Shown here piece by piece: positions 34,041 to 44,000 of a stretch of DNA of 64,000 nucleotides. Numbering within the stretch: the first letter of the stretch is position 1; every line of letters starts with the position of its first letter. The position numbers and the translations under genes are program-made. The stretch is from Takifugu bimaculatus (taxonomy: Eukaryota; Chordata; Actinopteri; Tetraodontiformes; Tetraodontidae), in contig CP034976.1 of the NCBI GenBank assembly GCA_004026145.2, forward strand, positions 13,327,347 through 13,391,346. The letters run 5' to 3'. The notes beneath the pieces are model-generated. The model saw only the letters and a program-made list of their open reading frames with translations, was not told where the DNA came from and did no database searches.

Positions 34041-36095
34041 CCTGCATACTCACCAATCTTCAGCGTTATCACGGCTAACGTCAGCCGGGTATTGTTCCGC
34101 CACAGCTCACACCTCCACTTCCCGGAATTTCCCACCCCCACCGCCGGGATGGTGAGCTGACCGGATCGTATTGTCGTCCTCTCGGGTGAGATCCATTTCA
34201 GATGCAGGTCAGAGGTCAGGGGGACGCCGAGGCCGCAGGTCAGGTTGAGCTGCTGGCCCGAAATCAAGACTGTTCCCGGCGACGCGGCAACTGGGGAGAG
34301 AGGAAATAAAAGTCAGAAAGAAAGGTCAAAGGTCAGACACCCATCATGGCCAAGAACACCTCCTCTGTCATCTTATTTTACCAAAAAGAAAAGCTGCCAA
34401 ATTCTTTTATAGAACACAAACTATTATTTGTTGAATCTGAGCCGTAAACCAGGCGGTCCAGACGTGAATATTGGAGATGTTCAGCTAAACGCTCCCGTAT
34501 CAGTATTTCACGTGCTTGTAAAAATTCTGGCTTTGTAGCGCATTTGAGAAAGGATCTTTTTTTAAATACAGACTGAATTCCAATTTAACTGGACTCAAAC
34601 TGGGCGAAAGGACGACCCAGGAGCATCAGTCTTTGGAGGCCTCGTACCACCACCTGCCTCCTCTATCAAGAAGTCTTCTTTTCAGTCTGTTCAAAGGAGC
34701 AGAAAGAACCGTTCGCACCGACTTACTTTCCAACACGTTCACCTGAACGGTCCTGCTGAGCGGTGGGCCGCTTTCAAACTTCAGGGTGCACACGTAGTCG
34801 CCGCGGTCGTCGGCTCTCCCCAGTGTTCTGCCCAAAGAGAGATTAGGGGTTTTGAAATCTGAAACCGGGGTCAGGCCTCTGGTTTGGCTGGCCTTCCAGG
34901 AGACCGGCTCCTCCAGGGAGAGGGTGAAGAGCCTCTGCGCGTCAGCAGAAACCAGGTTTGACTTCGATCTGGGGAAGAACTGCCAGTGTCCCTCTCGGAG
35001 GCCCAGGGATTTGATTTGCTCCCAGGAAGCTTTGGGGACGGAGCAGGGGACGGCCAGGGGGGAGGATGTGGATGTATACGCCATGGGGGGCGAGTAGAGG
35101 TCTGAAAGAAGAGCGGAGAGGAACGACTGTTAGCTGACCTCTGTAAGGAGCCGCTGGAACGTCCAGGCCAACATGTCACTCACCGACCACCGTGACGTTG
35201 ATCTGGGCCGTGGCTTCTTTTCTATCCAGGTTAATGACGCAGGTCCACCAACCGCTGTGGCGGCTGCTGACTTGCACTCTGTGAGTCGCCTGTGTAATTT
35301 TCTCCCCCTGCGGGTTCAGCCAGTGTATCCCCGGCTTCTGCAGACTGTTGGGAGGTTCTGCATCGCAGACCAGAGTCACGGTTCGTCCAGAAAGCACCAG
35401 AGACGGCGGCTCTGCCGACACTAGAGGAGGCGAAACGAAGGGATGAAGACCAGGCTGCTTTTCTGTCTCTTTACTTCTGTTAAGTTTTTCAAGCGAACGT
35501 TGAACAGCTGAAAGTTCTCACCCTTGAGACGGAGAACTTTGTAGGTCCATATCTTCTTATCCACATTACATTCGTAAATCCCAAATTGATTTTGACGGAT
35601 TTCTTTCACAACCAGAGAGTTGCCCGACAACGCCGTGTCCCAGTTTTCATCTGCAAAGACAAGCGGCTGTTACGCTCCCTCCCGCTATTTCCTTTATCTG
35701 CGCTTCAATTTTCAAAGATGAAACTCACGTTTTATGACTTTGTTTCCACTCATGCGATTAGTCCAGGCCAGCTCAAGTTCTCCGAAATGCCAGGACAAGT
35801 AGTAGGTCTGTGTCTTATAATTTTCTGGAGGATTCAGAGTGACCGTCTGTCCCACCTGGGCATATATGAGCTCTTCGGCTCCTGGAGTGGGGTGAGAGGG
35901 GAGTGAGAGGGGAGTGAGAGGGGGGTGAGAGGGGTGAGAGGGGGGTGAGAGGGGTGAGAGGGGTCACTTGTCAGTGCACGCAGACGATCCCCAAACTGTC
36001 TTTGGAGTTGGTCAAAGCGAACGAGCTCCTCTGGTCTTACGTGATGCTGACAGGAGCGCAGCGAGCAGCAGGAGGCCAGAGGGAAGCGGTTCCAT
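33657..36095 (-). CDS. cd4: T-cell surface glycoprotein CD4, four Ig domains with CQC tail
   Basis: Minus-strand exons: 36095-36041, 35881-35729, 35650-35522, 35420-35184, 35101-34727, 34290-34054, 33921-33812 and 33713-33657. They sum to 1,353 nt (450 residues) with all phases consistent. Residues 1-18 are a leader (LLLLAALLSAS). Domain 1 is split over two exons. Domain 2 has the pair TLVC...WWTC. Domain 3 (exon 34727-35101) has AVPC...DYVC. Domain 4 has NLTC...WRC. A membrane span (IICSVAVIVLLLLLLGF) precedes a basic stretch (CRRRRVR) and a tail with RLCQCEKY; CxC is the zinc-clasp motif that binds the kinase LCK. CD4 is the helper T-cell co-receptor for MHC class II. Domain 1 has the GIYEC cysteine but no partner in its B strand (VTLNPPENY). 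LAG3 is less likely because of the CQC tail. Confidence 0.92.
33971..34039. repeat. (CA)n microsatellite in the cd4 intron before the membrane exon
   Basis: About 34 CA units, read as (GT)n in cd4 sense, lying between the domain-4 donor at 34054 and the membrane-span acceptor near 33922. It fills roughly half of this 132-nt intron. Confidence 0.97.
35884..35965. repeat. G-rich GTGAGAGGGG minisatellite in cd4 intron 1
   Basis: Several imperfect copies of GTGAGAGGGG / AGTGAGAGGGG adjoin the acceptor of the exon ending at 35881. In cd4 sense the repeat reads CCCCTCTCAC, pyrimidine-rich and free of AG for about 84 nt. It therefore supplies the polypyrimidine tract of this 159-nt intron. Confidence 0.85.
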
Positions 36096-38813
36096 GTCCG
36101 AAATGTCTGAAAAACCGAAACAGGTGTGACGACAATGTTTTTTCCACCAAATCTGACTTTCTGTCCTCATCTGTGTCCTAAACTATTAACTTTCTCTTGA
36201 GTTGTGTCGCCGCGACTTTGATCTTTTTTAACCTTGTCATATTCGGTGTTGACCAACTAACCGATTATCAGCAAAAACAAGCGGAGGAAGACGAGATTTC
36301 CATCCAGCCGTTGAGATCACGAGAAAATCCAGTAAAGCTGTTGTCATCTGCCTCATCAGAATAGCTCATTAAGCATTAATAAATGACAACCACTCCCACA
36401 ACAATCGTAGCTTTTATCACAACAGGTCCGACTGCTGCTCATTCATCTCGATTTTTTAAAAAAACCAGCATGTTCGGGTCTTTATTTCGGCGCCTCTCAC
36501 GGCGGCACCATTAACCGAACATCCTCCTGTTGGACCGGCTTCCTCAATGGACTTCAAAATCCCCCGTAAGAGTGAAATCTCTGCTCCCTGCAGGGAGACG
36601 TAATTCAGCAGGAAGCTACAAGGGGCGTGTGGTGGTCTCGGCTTTGAAGAGATTTCAGGGATGAAAGAGAGAACGCTGAGCGTAGGCGGCGTGCGGTGCG
36701 TTCTGGAGGAGACGGAAGAGGCCGATGCTGCCGACAGTAGGCTGCTTGTGGTGGGCCTTGATTTAGTTAAGGTGCAGATTCTTATCCCGATCCTCCCCCA
36801 CTGACGCTCACATCCCCCTCTTCCTCCCCCGTTCCACGAAAGACGGATCTCTCCACAGTGACAACAAGAAGAAGCCGTGACCACAGCGGCGGCAGCTCGC
36901 GTCGACTGTGGTTGAAGCTACGCGATCTGCTCTCGCTCGTCTCTTCCCTCTTCACTCGTTTCTCTACGGCATCATGTGAGAATAATCGCTGAGCAGAAAA
37001 CCTTTGAAGGTCTTTCATCTCCGCTTCTGTTCCTCATTGATTGGATTTCAGCGCGCAGCCGTTGAAAACTCGAGCTTTCAGCCACTAATCAGCTGCCAGG
37101 AGACGCTGATGAGAGACGAGTCTCCGTCACCTCCAACGAGCCTGAGTCGTTATTAGTTTTGGGTATTTTGCAGGTGTTTCAGGGTGTGAGGGGCCCAAAC
37201 TGGCCACGTTCTTCCTCAGCCTTGTTTGTTCTCTCGTTTCCGCCCTCCTCCTCTTCTTCTTCTTCTTCCTTCAGCTCTGCTGCCTGATCTGAAGCCTCCG
37301 TTTCTGTTTCGGCGTCGACCTTTGAGGGCCGTCTGTTGAAGCTCCGCCAGACTTTAAGTGCACCCTTCACGGCTTTCGACCGTTGAAGCTGGGAAATCGA
37401 AGGTTTATGTTTTCTAAACGGTGACGAGGCGTAAATCAGACAAACGTGCTCGAATATGGCAGATACTTTTTTTGAGGGGGGTTGATTGTGGTTGATTGTG
37501 ATTTATTAGTTAGTGAGAAAATTACAGACCGTTTTCATTTTTTACCGCCAGCTGAAATTAACAGCCTGTAAAAACTGCAATTAAAACAAAAACAATTAGA
37601 ACTGAAACCAACGGTGGCGACTTTAGTAATAACTTCATCTTTATGTATTATATCAGCTAATTGGGTTGTGACCAAAGACGTGAAGTAAACAGGGAGAAAC
37701 GTGGAGGATTTGATGCGACTATGCTCGCTGTCGCGGCTCCATCCCAGCGCTGAAGCTCCACACATCCATAATTACCGTTTGAATCCTCAAAACAATTTTA
37801 TTCGTACTCACGTCTGCTGACGAAGGTCATACGTGTGCGCCGAGGCCCGGTTCTGGGGCCAGGATGAAAGGTGGCGTATTTATCGCAGCCTCGCCTTTAA
37901 AGCGCCTCCCTCTCCGGCGGTTGGCCTGGAAACGAAGCACACGAACACCGATCATCTTCATGACCTTTGATTGGTTGTTCTGGGAGATGAGGGCAGAATC
38001 TCGGCCCTCTGGACCCTTTTTTTTTTTTGACATAATCCCCAAAACCGTTTGTGTGGGTTTGACATCACATATATTAAAAAAGCTCCATTTGCATTTATCA
38101 CTTAGATAAATGTGAATCTTCCTAATTGGGCAAAATAATGTTACAAACCAACGCAGCCGCCCGATAACAAAAGTACTCAAATTTACTAAGTTCTCGCTGG
38201 AACACGAGTCTTATGTGCTTATTTTTCTAAAGCTTAATTTATTGTAATCGCTCGGTTTATTTCCCCCGGCTGTTAAATTGTCCCGTTTAAAGCACACAAT
38301 CAGCGTTTCAGAAATGAATCCATCAGCCGCTGGAACAAACTTCACAAGGGGTTTGTTGAATGTGAGTTATAATTGTAACATTTGTAGAGACATGAATGTC
38401 GAACAAAAGCGTGAATAAGAGATGCAACAATGGCGGCAACAATGAGGAGTTTTCTGAGAATTACAGAACGGCCTCGGCCAGAGATTCAGGAAAATTCGGC
38501 AAAACCAAATAGAAAAAGTCTGTTAAAATAGCAATTATAGCAACACGGCACCTCTACAACACTTAAGAGCTCCAGCAACACGAGGGGCACGAGAACGAAT
38601 CACGCTAAAAACGGTGAACTTTCTCGCAACATCATGGAGCCCGAATAAACAAAATCAACGTTCTTTTTGCTTTCGCAAGACCTTCGAATCCAAATTTGAC
38701 CTCGTGCGCTGAATCTAAATATTTGCTCCCAAATATTTGGTTGAATCGTAGATCTGGTATGTGACGGACCTCTGTGCTGGTTACTCATCACGACGTCTGT
38801 GTCACAGAGAAAT
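36096..38813. other. cd4 upstream region, no gene recognised
   Basis: It should contain the cd4 promoter, which is not locatable from sequence alone. Short open frames around 36456-37370 are Arg/Ser- or Glu-rich and match nothing I recognise. Nothing else stands out. Confidence 0.4.
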
Positions 38814-38849
38814 CGAATAAACCGAATAAACCGAATAAACCGAACAAAC
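38814..38849. repeat. Four copies of a 9-bp tandem unit
   Basis: Three exact CGAATAAAC units followed by one CGAACAAAC. Confidence 0.95.
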
Positions 38850-39060
38850 TCAGCCACAGCTGGATCTTATTAATAACAGGAATTTGTTGTATTCCCATTG
38901 ATTCATCGTTGGCAGTTGTTAGGGAACATGTGGTGGAGACAAACATCTGTGTATCTCCACTCATAAAACCTCTAAAAACGCCGCTGATATTATGATAAAA
39001 ACCCTCTGTTCTCTTTCTTGCTGCTGCGATTCAGCAACAAAGCTGCTGTATCATCGCAAC

Positions 39061-39076
39061 CAAATGTGCACATTTG
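39061..39076. repeat. Perfect 16-bp palindrome
   Basis: CAAATGTGCACATTTG equals its own reverse complement. It abuts the inverted repeat that starts at 39077. Confidence 0.95.
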
Positions 39077-39130
39077 TTTGAGAACGCGTTCTTTATCCAT
39101 CTCTCGTGACACAAAGAACGCGTTCTCAAA
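39077..39130. repeat. Perfect 18-bp inverted repeat with 18-nt spacer
   Basis: TTTGAGAACGCGTTCTTT at 39077-39094 is exactly reverse-complementary to AAAGAACGCGTTCTCAAA at 39113-39130. Each arm holds the self-palindromic core GAACGCGTTC, so both a long hairpin and two small ones can form. No coding exon is nearby. Confidence 0.95.
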
Positions 39131-40969
39131 TAAAAGTTTGTAGCAAATGAAGCCGCGCCGCTTTAATGTTCGTTATAAGATTATTTTCTTGTGATTACTT
39201 TGTGGAAATTTTCACAACAAACAAGCCCTTTGTCATCCAACGATGGGATTTCTGGGTTGTTTTTCGTCCAGCTTTGTCCCAAGTCAACTAATACAGCAGA
39301 TGGGATCAGTTAAGTGCTGCAGAAGCAGCGCCGGGGCGGTTTAGAGACGTGACCACAACAAGGACAAAACAAACTCTGCACACGTCTCATGTGCCTCTGT
39401 GAGCCTCTGTTCTGCCTTCATGAGGAGTTCACACCTGCTTCTGTTCCCTCTGAGGCTTGGCGTCTCAGCTCCTGTAACGTGCGGCTACCGCACGCAGCCT
39501 TCTTCCTCCCGGCCTGGGCGGCGTGCACCAACGCTGGCTGGATTTCACGCGCTCACACAGTCTCCTCCGTGGATGCGAGCGTGGTGATTCTGATTCTGAT
39601 GGAAGACACCTGAAAGAGAGGACTCCCTGGTTAGTCCACAGCCATCGAGGGCGAGCTGTTCCGCTTCGTATCATTACCGAAAGAGAAAAAGACCAAAAAA
39701 AAAAAGTGGGTCTCAAAGCTGAAGAATGACTCACTTTTCACATTACTTCATTCATTTCCTCTCATCATCCTCTCCCACTGAGGGGTTCCCTCACCCTGTT
39801 ATCTCCCTCTTCTGACCTTCAACCATTTTAAGTTCAACAGAAACAGCCGAACACGTGCGTTTGTAGAGACCTGCTAGCGTCTGTGAATGTCAGTGGAAAC
39901 ACACATTGTGACATTCAGGCCTGAAAACAGTTTGGAGCGAAGGGGGAACTTGATTCAAACTTCTCTGAAACCTCTCGAAGCAACCTGAAACAGGCCACCA
40001 AGAGTCCCTCCCACTCACCTTCGCCTCCATTATCTCTGCACATCGGGTTATTTTTGCGCGTTACTGTTTTGTTTGTCAGTAGCTGCGTTGCAATTTCATC
40101 AGAATGGAAAAATGGAATCTCTTTGTTGTTTTCTGTTTGGCTCCAGCGAGCTGGAACGCAGGTTTTCTGCGTTGCTCCTTAGAAACCGAATGAAACAACA
40201 TGTGAGGCGGAAAGACGTCATGATTGGAGACGCCGCCGGGCCGAATTAGTTCTGATGAACGGCATCGCAGATGTGTTGCTGTTCAACCGAATTACGCCGT
40301 GACGCTCGTCCTGCCGTGGAAACATCTTCATCGTGACACAAAATGAGAAAGAAAACAAGACAGCAGAGACACTTGAGCCTCGCGAAATCGATGTGTTTGC
40401 AATCACGACCTTCACACGGATAAACGTGCAACCGAGACCCAACGTTTGCTAACACGAGTAAAACGTGCAGCATTTAGAACCTGCCGGGGTCACGCGGTGT
40501 TCGACCTCTCTTCACCTTTGAGACGTTCAATGTGCAAAATGTCTAAAAGTCGCACGATCAAAAACGTAAAACGACGACAAATAGAAAAGATCCATATAAA
40601 ATCTGCAAGCACATCAATTTCCTGTTTAGGGCCACATGTTCCCGCTGGGGCCGGACCGGCCGCCACTCCCTCCGAGGAGCGATTTAGAATCGACATTTTG
40701 AGGTTTTTGGAGGAAACCTGAGCATGGAGGACCACCAGAGGGTCCGAACAGGAATCACACCAGATTCCCGCTTGGTTACGACATTCAACACTCTTGAATC
40801 AGGACTGTTGGGGTTCACTCAAGGGAAAAGAGCTCAGCCCCACAAGCAGCTTCAGCCTCGTTTCAGCATCGGTGGAGCCGATCTCGCGTGGAGTCGGAGG
40901 GTTTTCCAGTTTAAGGTCCGGGTGTAGACCAAAAAAAAAAGGGGAAAATGGGCCATTTCAGGAGAAGTG

Positions 40970-41060
40970 ATAACATTTCCAGCACTGCAGAGTTCCCTTG
41001 AGCAAGGCAGCAAACCCCAAATACTCAGAGCGGCGTACTCACACACTCCCTGAGTGGCTG
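40970..41060. mobile_element. Possible SINE-like remnant
   Basis: The string CCTTGAGCAAGGCA followed by AACCCC resembles the CTTGAGCAAGGCACTGAACCCC-type segment common in dispersed fish repeats. Only a fragment is visible; there is no intact tRNA-like head and no target-site duplication. Confidence 0.3.
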
Positions 41061-43900
41061 TATGTTCTTCTAAACTACAGCTCGCTTGTGTGTAACAACC
41101 CAGAGTGTGAAACATTTATGTTATAACACACTCGTGTTATAACACGCTAAATACCTGTGTGACCGTCTCCCAGGGCGACGAGCCCCCCAGGAGGATCGGA
41201 ATCGTGCACAGAAATAATTTTACCTTAAAGACTCCAATAAACTCATTTTGTTAAACATCCTGTTGAACTTCCTGCCTGTCAGAGAATATTTACAAGTCAG
41301 CAAATCTTTCCGATCGTTAAAAAGGCCGAAGCTCCACGTCGCCAAGGCGATGCTGGAGCGGGATCGGGGCTCGTGCACGACGGAGAATCGCCATTGATCA
41401 TCGTCCCAAACGTGAGAGTGAGCAGCGATGCTAACTCGCCGACCGTCGTCGTTCCTGACCCCACTGAGCTTCACGACGAGTTCTTCTAATTAAAATGATT
41501 AAAATGTTCTGCCGTCGCACAACTTAATGTTAAAACCGTCGTGTGAATAATCAAAGTTTGATTCCTACATGTGGGTGAAGAGCTTCAGACAGCGGCGGCG
41601 CCGCCTGTGCGTTACAGGACATTTGCTTCAGAAAAGAAATAAAACTAAAGTAACTGAAGTACTTTAATAGTATCTGGATTACCAACACGATCGACTAGTT
41701 TATCAGCGATCATTCCCAATCAACCGCTTGTTTAATGCCATAACGTCTGGAATTCGCCCGATGCACCGTCGACAGGGGGGATTTCGCGGACCGTCAGGAC
41801 CACCTGAACGGTTCCAGCTGGACCTCAGATCAGCTCCGTTAGCTGCCTCCAGTGGTGACTTTGACCCAACAAACCGAAGCTTTAGCCGCTAACAACGCTG
41901 TGGGAAACATCACTTTAGCATCTCGCTCTAAAATGAGTCGCCCTTCGATACGTTTTGGGGCCTCCTGACGTCTGAAGCAGGTGGAAACACAGGAGACGAG
42001 GGACGGACACCTTTCGGTTTCACTTTGAATGATCCGGGGTGTTTGTGTGTCAGATGGGTAATGAAACACAACTGAGTAACAGCCATGAAAAGGGAATCCT
42101 GGTGTCTCGCATGAGCGTCCCAGAGCCAAAAGGTTGTGTTTTCACACCGAGGGCAGGGGAAGGGGACAGGGACGGGGACAACGGGGACAGGGGAAGGAGG
42201 ACAGGGGAAGGGACGAGGACGGTGGGAAGGGGACGAGGACGGGGGAAGGGGACAGGGGAGGTACAGGAACGGGAGGACCGGACGGGGACAGGGGGGGAAC
42301 GAAGGACAGGGAAGGGGAGAGGGACGGGACGGGGGAAGGGGACGAGACGGGGACGGGCAAGAGGACGGGACAGGGGACAGGGGACGGGGACAGGGGAAGG
42401 GTCATCGCTTCACACACCAAAGCTGGACAGACCTGACAGATGCTCAGACGTCATTTCACACTCTTCCAGAGCTCTTCGTGATCCTGGACAATAGAGGAAG
42501 ACAACGGTCTTCAGGGGCCAGTGCTGAGGACCCCAAGCAGCGTGGGGGGGGGGGGGTTATGGTCCCCACAAGCAGCTCTGGATGGGCTGGTGGGTGACGT
42601 GACCATAACGGTGTCTTCTCTTCTCTTGAAGAGCACGAGAAACACCTGAACAATTCAACGGTGCCAGAAAATGTGCGAGAAACAGGCCCGACGCGGCGAG
42701 AGCGCCATTGCAAACATCGCCCATGGCGTCAGCGATCGCGGGGCAGCGGGGGGGCGCTGACCCTGCAGGTAAAATAACAGAAAGGTTGAGGTTCGACGCC
42801 TTCAATTTAAGATTGGACCAAAAGGGGCTTTGAATCTGAAGCCGGTGTAAAACACACACCCTTCGGAATCCATCAGACAGACGTTTTTCTCTACAACGAC
42901 GTATATTTAACACACACACGCACGTACGTCCAGATTCATGTCGCGCATGACCACGACTGTTGCATCGCGCTCGCTTTTAATTTAATTCCAACGTATTTTT
43001 TGAATTTAGGGTTGAAAAACGTCTTTGGGGTCGAGCAGCAGACGGTCGCCAACTTGTTGCGTTTGATTTTGATTCATCCGCTTCGTTGGAGAACGCGGCG
43101 TTTTCCCCAAAGGTCGCCGTGAAGCGTTTGTCCTCGCGGTTGTCGTCCAGAGGCCGGATGAATCCACAATCACCATGTGATCTGTTTCTCCTGAAGGTTT
43201 CAGGGTCACAGAGGTCGTCGTTCCTGGGACTTTGCCTCAGTCCTTGTCTTCAGTTTAAGCTCCGATAACCACGACAGATACGTGAAAAAGGCTCCGAACT
43301 GTGTTCAGAGAGGACCATTGGGCACAGAACCCCCCCCCGAACGTCAGCGTTAATACTTTGATCGATGGTTTATGCTATTTCTGTCAAGCATCTCGTCAAC
43401 TGAATGACATTTCTGTTGCATAAGTGAGCAGATGAGAGGAAAGACGTCGCTATTTTAGCCGTTTCTGATGTGAGACGGCGTCGACCGTTGCCAGGCGGTC
43501 GTGAGCCACGGTCGCTGTAACAACCCGCTAACTTTGGTTTAAAACCCCAATCGTGTGGCACCATTTTGAATATATGGCCTCGGTCGATTCGGCGTCCGAA
43601 ACACTTTGCGTCCCCACAAATACACACGTTTGTTCTGCGGATCGTTGCCTAAATCAGAGTTGAACAGGCAGAAAACTACAGATTCCATCTGTAGAATCTT
43701 AGAGTACTCACATGTGATGTTGTCTGTACAGCGAAGACCTCAGCTCTGCATTGTAGGTGCTGCAGGTGTGACCTCAGCCGTTCTCTCGCTCTCTCTCTCG
43801 CTCACACACACACACACATGCACACACACACATACGCACACACACACATACGCACACAGAGTTTCTCTCTCCCCTCTTTCATAGAGCTAGCATTAAATAA
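41061..43900. other. Intergenic, no gene recognised (besides the G-rich array)
   Basis: Contains twin small palindromes TGTTATAACA (41119-41128) and GTGTTATAACAC (41134-41145), the G-rich minisatellite, G/C runs near 42543 and 43330, and a (CA)n-type tract at about 43803-43858 just before the gap. No supported exon. Confidence 0.35.
42141..42411. repeat. G-rich minisatellite (GGGGAC / GGGGAAG units)
   Basis: About 270 nt of degenerate tandem units built from GGGGACAGGGGAAG and GGACGGG. Dozens of G3-G5 runs separated by 1-4 nt make it strongly G-quadruplex-prone on the plus strand. All three plus frames are open only because the repeat lacks stop codons. Confidence 0.9.
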
Positions 43901-44000
43901 NNNNNNNNNNNNNNNNNNNNNNNNNNNNNNNNNNNNNNNNNNNNNNNNNNNNNNNNNNNNNNNNNNNNNNNNNNNNNNNNNNNNNNNNNNNNNNNNNNNN
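43901..44000. other. Assembly gap (100 N)
   Basis: Exactly 100 N, so size unknown. Simple-repeat density rises sharply to the right. The order and distance of the two flanks should not be assumed. Confidence 0.98.

Larger units (their letters stand above)
38850..40969. other. Non-coding region between cd4 and the SINE-like remnant
   Basis: Apart from the palindrome and inverted repeat at 39061-39130, I see no exon, RNA gene or mobile element that can be supported. Confidence 0.35.

Noticed and set aside
33710..34267. Single 185-codon frame joining CD4 domain 4 to the membrane span
   Set aside because: It reads through the (GT)n intron; canonical donor at 34054 and acceptor near 33922 with matching phase give the correct join.
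37179..37370. Glu-rich minus frame resembling parathymosin, a neighbour of CD4 in human
   Set aside because: The poly-Glu comes from a CTT simple repeat; none of the parathymosin flanking sequence is present.
42134..42597. Overlapping 100-150-codon frames rich in Gly/Arg/Asp
   Set aside because: Products of the G-rich minisatellite, which lacks stops in every frame.
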